Virus record (IMG/VR): IMGVR_UViG_3300047564_003371
Coordinates: 1 to 23,220 of that record
Reading direction: 5' to 3' (one strand)
DNA from: a virus
DNA length: 23,220 bases
In this document: piece by piece, positions 1-7,087 of the stretch
How the letters are laid out: each line of letters opens with the position of its first letter
Numbering within the stretch: position 1 is the stretch's first letter
The notes under the pieces: generated by a model
Told to the model about the DNA's origin: nothing
Seen by the model: only the letters and a program-made list of their open reading frames with translations
The model's database searches: none
Program-made: the position numbers and the translations under genes

Positions 1-2
1 CT

Positions 3-569
3 GTAATGATGTCTACAGCCGGCGCCCGCGACAAAGTCAAAGGAACATGGAACAAAGCTAGACCTGGTTTAGCTTCTGCAGGTGAAAAAATGATGTCACC
101 AAAAGGTATTGGTATAGGAATGGTAGCTGGTATCGGGGTAGACATGATGAAAGATGCAGCCATTGCCGGCGGACACGAAGAAACTGCTAAGGTTTTGGAT
201 GTTACTGGTAGTGCTCTAAGTATGGCTGGCACTGGTGCTATGCTTGGTACTATGATAGGTGGTCCGGTTGGTACGGCAGTGGGTGCAGCCCTGGGTGGCG
301 TAGCAGGAGGCTTAGTTAGCGTTTGGAAAAATTATTTAAGTGAAGAGTCTGCAAGTGTAGCTAAAACTATGGAAGAACAACAATTATCAGCTGCTGAAAA
401 GAGAGAAAAAGAAAATAGAGATGCACTAGACGCCAATAGAAAAATGATTGAAGAACTCAAAGCAATTAGAGAAGAAGCTGGATATGGCAACCAAATTAAC
501 GCCCGCGGCGTAAGCTATCAGGCATCTACAGAACGTAAAATTGCGGACCTACGATTTAATAACAACTAA
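3..569 (+). CDS. Glycine-rich hydrophobic protein, 3' part of a gene open at the window edge
   Basis: The frame is open to the left edge (the codon before the first ATG at 6 is GTA), so this is probably the C-terminal end of a longer protein; whether the ATG at 6 is the true start cannot be decided. From that ATG, residues about 33-47 and 73-105 are hydrophobic and rich in spaced Gly and Ala (a glycine-zipper pattern), enough for membrane-active helices. Residues about 112-155 are Glu/Lys/Arg-rich and likely a coiled coil, followed by a short polar tail. Tail tape-measure and DNA-ejection proteins often combine such hydrophobic and coiled segments, so a tape-measure C-terminus is one possibility, but no motif proves it. 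In T4 the gene before gp20 is the tail tube gene gp19; this sequence does not look like gp19. It ends 22 bases before gp20. Confidence 0.6.
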   Translation, partial: VMMSTAGARDKVKGTWNKARPGLASAGEKMMSPKGIGIGMVAGIGVDMMKDAAIAGGHEETAKVLDVTGSALSMAGTGAMLGTMIGGPVGTAVGAALGGVAGGLVSVWKNYLSEESASVAKTMEEQQLSAAEKREKENRDALDANRKMIEELKAIREEAGYGNQINARGVSYQASTERKIADLRFNNN

Positions 570-575
570 TAAATA
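568..575 (+). promoter_or_regulatory. T4-type late promoter octamer before gp20
   Basis: AATAAATA, one mismatch to the T4 late consensus TATAAATA, overlaps the upstream stop codon and lies 16 bases before the gp20 ATG. By T4 spacing, transcription would begin near 581. The gp20 start has an AGGA Shine-Dalgarno at 582-585. Confidence 0.45.
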
Positions 576-591
576 TATGACAGGATAAAAA

Positions 592-2301
592 ATGAGTTGG
601 CGTAAACACTTTCAAATACCACAAACCGCAAATGAACTAGCACGAGTAAAAAGTAATACTTCTGCTCATAATGGAACTTCGACAAAATTTAACAGTTGGT
701 TAAAAGACGTTTACACAGGAACTCCGAATCGTATTGACAGATATAATCAATATGAAATTATGGATTCCGACAGCGAAGTAAACGGTGCCTTAGATACTAT
801 ATCTGAATTCTGCACTCAATTTGATTACGAAAGTAATTTGCCTTTTTCAATTGAACATTTTCAAGATCCTACAGATGCCGAAGTCAAAGTATTAACAGCT
901 AGTCTACGTCAGTGGTGTATGATCAATGACTGGAATAAACGCATATGGCGTATGGTGCGTAATGGTTTAAAATATGGCGATCAGTTCTTTATTCGAGATC
1001 CAGAAACCTATGAATTATACTATGTTAGTGCCGCCGACGTTAGTAAATTAATTATAAATGAATCCAAAGGCAAAGAAGTAGAGCAGTATATTATTAAGAA
1101 TTTGAGCTTGAATATCACCGATAAAGTAGCATCTGAGCCTTTAATAACTGATCAGAATTTCGGTCCTACTCAATTCGCTAAAACAGCATTCACACAGTTT
1201 GCCAGTCCTACTGCTTCTAATGCATCTAGTAATCAAGTTGAAATAGCAGTCAACTCTAGTCACATAGTGCATCTAAGTCTTAGCGAAGGTATGGACATTA
1301 ACTATCCATTTGGTACAAGTATTCTAGAAGCAGTATATAAAGTATTCCAGCAGAAGTCGTTGCTGGAAGATAGTATCATTATCTATCGTGTCCAACGTGC
1401 TCCAGAACGTCGTGTATTCTATATTGACGTAGGTAACATGCCTGCTAACATGGCTATGAGTTTTGTGGAACGTGTTAAAAATGAAATTCATCAGCGTCGT
1501 ATTCCTAGTAAAACAGGCGGTGGAACCAGTATGATGGATGCTAGCTATAACCCACTAAGCATGTTAGAAGACTACTTCTTTGCACAGACAGCAGAAGGTC
1601 GTGGTAGTAAAGTTGAAGTTTTGCCAGGCGGAGATAACCTAGGTCAGATTGATGACTTAAAGTATTTTACAAACAAGTTAATGCGAGCTCTGCGTATTCC
1701 TAGTAGTTATATGCCTACAGGTCCTGATGATGGCACAGCAGTATTCAATGACGGTCGTGTAGGTACAGCGTTCATTCAAGAATATCGTTTTAACAAATAT
1801 TGCCAACGCCTACAAAACTTAATGATTGGTCCACTGGACAAAGAATTTAAAATGTTCTTGAAGAAAAAAGGTGTTGAGTTAGATTCCAGCACATTCAAGC
1901 TACAGTTCTTACCACCACAAAGCTTCAGTGAATATCGTGAAATTGAAGTTAATAATGCAAGAGCCGCAGTATTCAGTCAGCTGGCAGAAGTTCCTTACAT
2001 TGCAAGACGTTTTGCTTTGAAGAAATATCTAGGCTTAACTGATGAAGAAATTGTTGAAAATGAAACAATGTGGCAGGAAGAAAATCCCGATGGTGCAATA
2101 TCTACTCCCGCAGATGATGCAGCATTAGCCGGCGGAGACTTAAATACATTAGGAATACAACGTCCTACCGAAGACGATATGGGACAGCTAGACACACTAG
2201 CACAAGAACCACAAGCAACAGGAACAGAGCAAGCACCTAGTCCATTAGGCGGCACTGCCCCTGCTGTAACCCCAGGAGCTACACCAAATGCGCCTCAATG
2301 A
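592..2301 (+). CDS. gp20: Portal vertex protein, T4 gp20 family
   Basis: This is the portal protein, the dodecameric ring at the unique head vertex that starts head assembly, passes DNA and joins the neck. The 569-residue product has the T4 gp20-type layout: an N-terminal YNQYEIMDSDSEVNGALDTI segment, the IIYRVQRAPERRVFYIDVG segment in the middle, and the GRGSKVEVLPGG then MRALRIPSSYMP segments typical of T4-like portals. T4 gp20 is 524 residues; the extra length is mostly a Pro/Ala/Thr/Gly-rich low-complexity tail from about residue 505. The ATG is preceded by AGGA and by a late-promoter-like octamer. It opens the head-gene cluster. The last 14 bases overlap the next gene in another frame. 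The family call is secure from sequence and from its neighbours gp21-gp23. Confidence 0.97.
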   Translation: MSWRKHFQIPQTANELARVKSNTSAHNGTSTKFNSWLKDVYTGTPNRIDRYNQYEIMDSDSEVNGALDTISEFCTQFDYESNLPFSIEHFQDPTDAEVKVLTASLRQWCMINDWNKRIWRMVRNGLKYGDQFFIRDPETYELYYVSAADVSKLIINESKGKEVEQYIIKNLSLNITDKVASEPLITDQNFGPTQFAKTAFTQFASPTASNASSNQVEIAVNSSHIVHLSLSEGMDINYPFGTSILEAVYKVFQQKSLLEDSIIIYRVQRAPERRVFYIDVGNMPANMAMSFVERVKNEIHQRRIPSKTGGGTSMMDASYNPLSMLEDYFFAQTAEGRGSKVEVLPGGDNLGQIDDLKYFTNKLMRALRIPSSYMPTGPDDGTAVFNDGRVGTAFIQEYRFNKYCQRLQNLMIGPLDKEFKMFLKKKGVELDSSTFKLQFLPPQSFSEYREIEVNNARAAVFSQLAEVPYIARRFALKKYLGLTDEEIVENETMWQEENPDGAISTPADDAALAGGDLNTLGIQRPTEDDMGQLDTLAQEPQATGTEQAPSPLGGTAPAVTPGATPNAPQ

Positions 2302-2494
2302 AGTTAGACAAGGACATCAAGATCCTAGTGAAAATGAATTTGCTACTGCTAGTAAAATGGATACAAGACGTCCGCGCCTTACCCTTGAGCATCTTAGCAA
2401 GCTGAGAAAAATGCGCGAAGTTCGTAAGTTAGAAATGGACGAACGACGCGAACTTTATAAAAAAATATACCAGCGACCTGTTGCTCCTATGTAA
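2288..2494 (+). CDS. Small basic protein overlapping the 3' end of gp20
   Basis: This 68-residue product is highly charged, with a Lys/Arg/Glu-rich helical centre (residues about 30-60, including KLRKMREVRKLEMDERREL) and no hydrophobic segment. Its ATG lies inside the last codons of gp20 (14-base overlap, +1 frame), an arrangement that suggests translational coupling to the portal gene. A hairpin with a T-run follows 18 bases after its stop, so it looks like the last gene of a gp20 transcript. I do not recognise a family. T4 has the small head-core genes 67 and 68 in the same interval between gp20 and gp21, so a minor head or core role is plausible from position alone. The codon pattern and the terminator directly behind it support a real gene. 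Confidence 0.7.
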   Translation: MRLNEVRQGHQDPSENEFATASKMDTRRPRLTLEHLSKLRKMREVRKLEMDERRELYKKIYQRPVAPM

Positions 2495-2512
2495 ATAGGG
2501 CATACTTAACTA

Positions 2513-2540
2513 AGTTTTCTCTGAGAAAACTGCGTTTTTA
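2513..2540 (+). terminator. Hairpin terminator after the gp20 transcript
   Basis: An 8-bp stem (AGTTTTCT at 2513-2520 with AGAAAACT at 2524-2531, loop CTG) is followed by GCGTTTTTA. The stem is A/T-rich but perfect and has a T-tract, so it is a probable, moderately strong intrinsic terminator separating gp20 from the gp67-like gene. Confidence 0.55.
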
Positions 2541-2572
2541 ACGGTATTTCTCCACCACTTTTATACTATAGC

Positions 2573-2580
2573 TGTAAATA
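2573..2580 (+). promoter_or_regulatory. T4-type late promoter octamer before the gp67-like gene
   Basis: TGTAAATA, one mismatch to TATAAATA, lies between the hairpin at 2513-2540 and the ATG at 2624. The predicted leader of about 38 bases carries the palindrome TTTTGGCCAAAA (2599-2610), directly followed by the Shine-Dalgarno AAGGAG at 2610-2615. Confidence 0.4.
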
Positions 2581-2623
2581 TACTTACAGACAAACCACTT
2601 TTGGCCAAAAAGGAGATCAACAA

Positions 2624-3433
2624 ATGTCTAAACATACATTAGAACAAGTATTAGAGGCCCTAATTAACAAGGAAGAAGATCGTGCGAGCGAGTTGCTACA
2701 TCAATATTTCGTTAGCAAGGGCAAAAGCATTTACGAAGAACTAAGTCAGTTCGACGAAGCTGCTGAAGAAGAACTAGATGAGTCAGAGGACGAAGATCTA
2801 GAAGAAGGCATCGGCGGCGCAGCCGACCAAGATTTTGAAGATGAAATCATTGCCAACGAAGAAGATCTAGAAGATGAACAGCTATTCGGCGAAGCCGAAG
2901 GCGACGACGAAGAAGATCCAATGAGTGCTGATGAGCCTAAAGAGCCAGAAGCCACTGCTGATTTAGCCTTAGGCGGCCAAGAGCCAACTGAGCCTACTGA
3001 TGCACCGGCCGGCGACGCAGAAGAAGCACTACAAAAAGTAGATGATGCACTAGCAGATCTAAAAGCAATTTTTGCAGACCTAATGGGCGGGGAGGCTGGC
3101 GATATGCCTGCTGAAGAACCTACAGAAGAAGGCTTTAGTGCTTTTGGTGAAGCAGTTTCTTTAAAAGCAGTTCCAAACCCAACACACGGTGACAATGGTC
3201 AAAACACCAAGAGTCCAGTAGCTACAACAAAGCGTATCGATAGTAACGGTGCTAAAGCTGTTAACTTTACAGGCGAAGCAGGTAAAGGCATGGCTGATCC
3301 AAGCGTCAAAACAGACGACATGGGCAACGTAAACAAAGTTGGCAATGCTAAAGCTCCTGCTCCAAAAGGTGTAAGTGTTCCTAAGAATAGCGACGCAGCT
3401 AGTAACAAAACTAGCCCTGTAGCAAAGGCTTAA
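2624..3433 (+). CDS. gp67: Acidic prohead core protein, T4 gp67-like
   Basis: The 269-residue product starts with a short amphipathic helical region (about 1-40) in which the LEALINKEEDRASELLHQYF segment parallels the N-terminus of T4 gp67 (an LIEAIKSNDLVAARKLF-like helix). A very acidic Asp/Glu stretch follows (about 44-110), as in gp67. The second half is Ala/Thr/Pro/Lys-rich and disordered. In T4, gp67 is an abundant internal core protein, cut by gp21 into peptides that stay in the head. An LEE/G site near residue 60 fits the gp21 (L/I)xE preference. T4 gp67 is only about 80 residues, so the long tail is unusual. A strong AAGGAG precedes the ATG, and gp21 starts 4 bases after its stop. The assignment rests on position, the N-terminal helix and acidity. 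Confidence 0.65.
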   Translation: MSKHTLEQVLEALINKEEDRASELLHQYFVSKGKSIYEELSQFDEAAEEELDESEDEDLEEGIGGAADQDFEDEIIANEEDLEDEQLFGEAEGDDEEDPMSADEPKEPEATADLALGGQEPTEPTDAPAGDAEEALQKVDDALADLKAIFADLMGGEAGDMPAEEPTEEGFSAFGEAVSLKAVPNPTHGDNGQNTKSPVATTKRIDSNGAKAVNFTGEAGKGMADPSVKTDDMGNVNKVGNAKAPAPKGVSVPKNSDAASNKTSPVAKA

Positions 3434-3437
3434 TAGC

Positions 3438-4073
3438 ATGGCATTACCACTAGTAGAAGCCCTAACATTCGACCAAGCGGGGATGAGAACCCACTTGATT
3501 GAGAATGCCAGCGGTGGCAAGGATCTCTACATGGAAGGTATTTTCATTCAAGGCGGGGTAAGAAATCAAAATCAGAGAGTTTATCCTGTCAACGAAATCG
3601 CTAGAGCATGTAGTAACATTGCCCAAAAAATTAAAGAAGGTCTCAGTGTGCTAGGCGAAGCCGATCACCCAGATGACCTGCAAGTTAACCTAGACCGTGT
3701 TTCTCATATGATTACTAATATGTATATGAATGAGAATAACGGTATTGGTAAATTAAAAATCCTACCTACACCAATGGGTAACATCGTAAAAACTCTATTA
3801 GAGAGTGGTGTGAAACTTGGTGTTTCCAGTAGGGGTTCAGGTAACGTCAATGAATCTGGTGGCGTTACTGATTTTGAGATTGTCACGGTAGACATCGTGG
3901 CTCAACCTAGTGCTCCAAATGCATATCCCAAAGCTATCTATGAACGTGTAATGATGGATCGTAGACGCGGCGCCCTTATGGACGTTGCAAGTGCTGTAAG
4001 ACATGACAATGTTGCACAAAAATACCTCAAGGAAGAGGTTCTCAGGTTCATCAATAACCTAAATAAAAAATAA
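3438..4073 (+). CDS. gp21: Prohead core protease, T4 gp21 (peptidase family S77)
   Basis: This is the serine protease that sits in the prohead core and, after assembly, cleaves the scaffold, the internal proteins and the capsid N-terminus. The 211-residue length matches T4 gp21 (about 212). Matching motifs are DLYMEGIFIQ near residue 29 (T4: GLYIEGIFMQ), NQRVYP at 45-50 (T4: NKRLYP), LGEADHP at 72-78 holding the catalytic His77 (T4: LGELNHP), and GVSSRGSG at 128-135 holding the nucleophile serine (S130 or S131; T4: GVSSRGLG). It has no Shine-Dalgarno of its own and starts 4 bases after the gp67-like stop, so translation is probably coupled. gp22 follows after 10 bases. Confidence 0.96.
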   Translation: MALPLVEALTFDQAGMRTHLIENASGGKDLYMEGIFIQGGVRNQNQRVYPVNEIARACSNIAQKIKEGLSVLGEADHPDDLQVNLDRVSHMITNMYMNENNGIGKLKILPTPMGNIVKTLLESGVKLGVSSRGSGNVNESGGVTDFEIVTVDIVAQPSAPNAYPKAIYERVMMDRRRGALMDVASAVRHDNVAQKYLKEEVLRFINNLNKK

Positions 4074-4083
4074 GGGGAAATAG

Positions 4084-5190
4084 ATGAGCGGAATTAAAGA
4101 ACTATTCGGCACTGGGGTTTTATCTGAGGACGTTCAGACACAACTACAAGAAGCATGGGATAACCAAGCTAAAGTGTTGCGTGAACAAGTAGAATCTGAA
4201 TTAAGAGAAGAATTCAGCCAACGCTATGAACACGACAAAGGCTTAATTGTAGAGGCTGCTGATAAAATGATTTCCGAAGCACTTCGTAAAGAACTAGAAG
4301 AATTTGCACAGGACAAGCATAGCGTTGTTGAAGCTCGTGTAGCTTACAAACAACAAATGCGTGAACATGCAAAACTTTTAAACAAGTTCGTTATGGAACA
4401 AATGTCTAAGGAAGTTAAAGAACTTAGAGAAGATCGCAAGGCCCAAAAAGCAAACTTTGAAAAACTTGAAGAATTTGCACTTAAGAAACTTAGCAACGAA
4501 CTACGTGAGTTGAAAGAAGACGAAGACAAATTAGTTAAAGCTCGTGTCGACCTAGTAACCGAAGGTCGCAAAGTAATTGCTGAAGCTAAAGCAAAATTCA
4601 TTAAAGAAGCTGCTGTTAAGGCAGAAAAACTTCTAAGTGAAACACTACGCACAGAAATTACACAGCTTCGTGAAGACATTCAAGTCAGTCGCGAAAACTC
4701 CTTTGGTCGTAAGATCATGGAAGCGTTTGCTGCTGAATTTATGGCTAGCGGATTTGCTGATGGCACTCAGGTTAAGAAACTCGGTGATCAGTTAACTGCT
4801 CTTACAACTAAACTAAACGAAACAAGTAAGTTAGTCGAAAGTAAAGATGTAGAAATTGCTCAAGCGCAAGCAAAGATTCGTATTGCTGAAGATGCTGTTA
4901 AGCGTCAGGCAATAATGCAAGAGTTGGTAGCGCCTCTCGGTAAAGAGAAGCGTGACATCATGGAAGATCTGTTAAAGACAACTAAGACAGAAAACCTACG
5001 TGAATCGTATAACAAATATCTACCAGCTGTTTTAAGTGAAACCGCAGCGAAGCCAACAGGCCGTGCTGTAATTTCCGAAAGCGCAACATCGCAGAAGACT
5101 GCGGTAACAGGCGACAAAACTTCTAGTGAGAACGCTGCTCCCGAGGCAGATATCATATCACTAAGAAAATTAGCCGGAATTGGAAAGTAA
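4084..5190 (+). CDS. gp22: Prohead scaffold (major core) protein, T4 gp22 type
   Basis: This is the major assembly scaffold, which fills the prohead and is degraded by gp21 before DNA packaging. The 368-residue product (T4 gp22 is about 270) is almost entirely charged alpha-helix or coiled coil from about residue 20 to 280, full of Lys/Glu/Ala/Leu, with a looser Ser/Thr/Ala-rich stretch at about 310-350 and a short LRKLAGIG C-terminus. Several sites fit gp21 cleavage: LQE/A at 23, IVE/A at 57 and ISE/A at 65. It lies directly between gp21 and gp23, as in T4, with an AGGGG Shine-Dalgarno before its ATG. The assignment comes from position and composition, since scaffold sequences diverge quickly. 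Confidence 0.9.
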   Translation: MSGIKELFGTGVLSEDVQTQLQEAWDNQAKVLREQVESELREEFSQRYEHDKGLIVEAADKMISEALRKELEEFAQDKHSVVEARVAYKQQMREHAKLLNKFVMEQMSKEVKELREDRKAQKANFEKLEEFALKKLSNELRELKEDEDKLVKARVDLVTEGRKVIAEAKAKFIKEAAVKAEKLLSETLRTEITQLREDIQVSRENSFGRKIMEAFAAEFMASGFADGTQVKKLGDQLTALTTKLNETSKLVESKDVEIAQAQAKIRIAEDAVKRQAIMQELVAPLGKEKRDIMEDLLKTTKTENLRESYNKYLPAVLSETAAKPTGRAVISESATSQKTAVTGDKTSSENAAPEADIISLRKLAGIGK

Positions 5191-5208
5191 TTATTAAAGG
5201 AGACTATA

Positions 5209-6390
5209 ATGTCTGAGAAACTTTTCGAGGCCCAAAATTGGACTGCTACTAAAGACGTTCTACTAGAAGGGCTAAATGGCAACCGTAAGGCTGTCATGGA
5301 AACTGTGTTAGAAAACACAAAGAAAAACATTATGGAAGCTGCAAGTGCTGGTGCTACACAGACTGGTAACATTGCGGTTCTAAACAAGGTAATTCTACCT
5401 GTTATCCGTCGTGTTATGCCAACAGTTATTGCCAACGAAATCATCGGCGTTCAGCCAATGACTGGCCCTGTTGGTCAAATTCACACTCTACGTGTTCGTT
5501 ATGCTGAAACAGCAGCTGGTGTAACAGCCGGTTCTGAAGCTCTTAGCCCATTCAACATTGCTAAGGCTTACAGCGGTAACGGCGATGCAAGCAATCCAGG
5601 TGGCGTTCAAACAGCTACAATGGAAGGTCAAGTTGGTAAGAAACTAAGCATCCAGATTCTAAAGCAAACAGTTGAAGCACAAACTCGTAAGATGAGTGCT
5701 CGCTGGACTTTTGAAGCTGCTCAAGACGCACAAGCCATGCACGGTTTGGACGTTGAAGCAGAAATCATGGCTGCTCTAGCACAAGAAATTACTGCTGAAA
5801 TCGACCAAGAGTTGCTAGGTAAACTACGCACTCTAAGCGGTACCGCAGTTCACACATTCGACCAAGGTTCTGGTGGTACAGCATTCACTGGTACAGCAAC
5901 TTTCGTTGGTGACCAGCACGCTACACTAGCTATCATGATCAATGATGTTGCTAACAAGATTGCTCAGCGCACACGTCGTGGTGCTGGTAACTTCGTTGTT
6001 GTAAGCCCAACAGCACTAACAGTGCTACAAAGTGCTACAACAAGTGCGTTTGCTCGTACAACAGAAGGTACTTTCGAAGCTCCTACAAACACAAAATTTG
6101 CTGGTACATTAAACAGCAGCGTTCGTGTTTACGTAGACAGCTATGCTGACGCAACAGCTCCTATCCTAGTTGGATACAAAGGTCCTAATGAAATGGACGC
6201 CGCAGCATTCTACTGCCCATACATCCCATTGATGAGCAGCGGTGTTGTTCTTGATCCAGCTACAATGGAACCAGTCGTATCATTCATGACACGTTATGGT
6301 TACGTTGAACTAACAAACACAGCAAGCTCTTTGGGCAATGCTGCTGACTACCTAGGCAAGATTGCTATGGGTTCTGTCAAGTATGCTTAA
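5209..6390 (+). CDS. gp23: Major capsid protein, T4 gp23 family (HK97 fold)
   Basis: This protein forms the hexamer lattice of the head. Recognisable T4 gp23 features include the VLNKVILPVIRRVMPTVIAN segment near residue 57, GVQPMTGPVGQIHTLRVRY, EALSPFN, and a C-terminal part with VYVDSYAD, ILVGYKGP and AAFYCPYIPL ending in the MTRYGY segment. An IME/A site at residues 41-44 fits the gp21 cleavage consensus, predicting a mature protein of 350 residues after loss of a 43-residue pro-segment. At 393 residues it is clearly shorter than T4 gp23 (521), so insertions present in T4 are absent. A strong AAAGGAG precedes the ATG, and a strong terminator follows. Coding is clean and codon use is uniform, fitting a highly expressed gene. 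Confidence 0.97.
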   Translation: MSEKLFEAQNWTATKDVLLEGLNGNRKAVMETVLENTKKNIMEAASAGATQTGNIAVLNKVILPVIRRVMPTVIANEIIGVQPMTGPVGQIHTLRVRYAETAAGVTAGSEALSPFNIAKAYSGNGDASNPGGVQTATMEGQVGKKLSIQILKQTVEAQTRKMSARWTFEAAQDAQAMHGLDVEAEIMAALAQEITAEIDQELLGKLRTLSGTAVHTFDQGSGGTAFTGTATFVGDQHATLAIMINDVANKIAQRTRRGAGNFVVVSPTALTVLQSATTSAFARTTEGTFEAPTNTKFAGTLNSSVRVYVDSYADATAPILVGYKGPNEMDAAAFYCPYIPLMSSGVVLDPATMEPVVSFMTRYGYVELTNTASSLGNAADYLGKIAMGSVKYA

Positions 6391-6412
6391 TCAAGCATAG
6401 AGTTTTACTACT

Positions 6413-6447
6413 CAACACAAAAGGACCTCAGGGTCCTTTTGTTGTTT
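6413..6447 (+). terminator. Strong intrinsic terminator after gp23
   Basis: A stem of at least 9 bp (AAAAGGACC at 6419-6427 with GGTCCTTTT at 6432-6440, loop TCAG), extendable with CAACA/TGTTG past one bulge, is followed by a T-rich end. It marks the end of the head-gene transcript. Confidence 0.85.
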
Positions 6448-6454
6448 ATAAATA
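6447..6454 (+). promoter_or_regulatory. Perfect T4-type late promoter
   Basis: TATAAATA matches the T4 late consensus exactly and begins at the last base of the gp23 terminator. Only six bases separate it from the ATG at 6461. By T4 spacing (octamer at -13 to -6) the predicted first transcript base is about 6460. Confidence 0.75.
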
Positions 6455-6460
6455 TTTGAA

Positions 6461-6688
6461 ATGTTAAAAACAGTTAATAATCAAGTAAAACAGCAGAGAA
6501 TGAAAATATGTCAAGGCTGCGAATCACTTACATCATTTAGAACCTGCAAACAGTGCGGCTGTTATATGCCAGCAAAGGCAATGCTTGCTGTAGCTGAATG
6601 TCCTTTAGGCAAATGGAAAGAATCAGAGCCGGGTCAAAATCTAATAAATAAGATAGAAGAAATGATTCTTGAAAGCTGGAACCGATAA
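6461..6688 (+). CDS. Small zinc-ribbon-like protein next to the capsid gene
   Basis: The 75-residue product has six regularly placed cysteines: CQGC, then CKQCGC nine residues later, then MPAKAMLAVAECPLGKW. Two CxxC pairs and a later CP are typical of a small zinc-binding fold. Short proteins with this cysteine layout are common in tailed phages, but their role is not known to me. Two starts are possible. The ATG at 6461 is six bases past a perfect late promoter and has no Shine-Dalgarno (leaderless). The ATG at 6500 would give a 62-residue product beginning MKICQGC with only a weak AGAGA before it; the conserved part starts right there. The stop overlaps the next ATG by one base (TAATG), so the two genes are co-transcribed. 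Confidence 0.8.
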   Translation: MLKTVNNQVKQQRMKICQGCESLTSFRTCKQCGCYMPAKAMLAVAECPLGKWKESEPGQNLINKIEEMILESWNR

Positions 6689-7086
6689 TGTCTGTCTATA
6701 CAAAACTAAATGGTACAACCACTGATGCGTTTAAGATCGGATTAAAAAACGAAAGAATAACGCTGACAGGAATCACTGTTAACGATAATGCAACAACTTT
6801 GCTCAACCGCGATAATCAAAAATACACAGTAGAATCTACTGTGTTTTTTACAGCCTATGTAGTCGGACGTAGTATAACAAATACAGCGGCATATGAAATA
6901 AAAGGTTGCTACTTAAATGGTACAACCACAGTAACTGGATACGTAGTTAATACCTACGTAGACACTGCCAGTTTTACTGATCCTACAATGAGTTTCGATA
7001 ATTCTGGAGAGTTAACTGTTCAATGCACAGGTATTGCTGGAGATACTGTAAATTGGACAGCTTCAATTGATTTTGTAATGGTATAA
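6688..7086 (+). CDS. Small beta-rich virion-like protein, unrecognised family
   Basis: The 132-residue product is rich in Thr, Val, Asn and Gly in alternating patterns that suggest an all-beta fold, with no signal peptide, membrane segment or catalytic motif. It begins at the TAATG overlap with the zinc-ribbon gene and is followed after one base by the next gene, so it belongs to one operon reaching toward the fibre genes. Composition and position suggest a head decoration, fibre knob or other exposed virion protein. I do not recognise a named family. Confidence 0.8.
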   Translation: MSVYTKLNGTTTDAFKIGLKNERITLTGITVNDNATTLLNRDNQKYTVESTVFFTAYVVGRSITNTAAYEIKGCYLNGTTTVTGYVVNTYVDTASFTDPTMSFDNSGELTVQCTGIAGDTVNWTASIDFVMV

Positions 7087-7087
7087 A

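Noticed and set aside
2746-3195. 149-codon minus-strand ORF opposite the acidic core gene
   Set aside because: It is a Ser-rich shadow produced by the Glu/Asp/Ala codons of the gp67-like gene, with no ribosome site or family signal.
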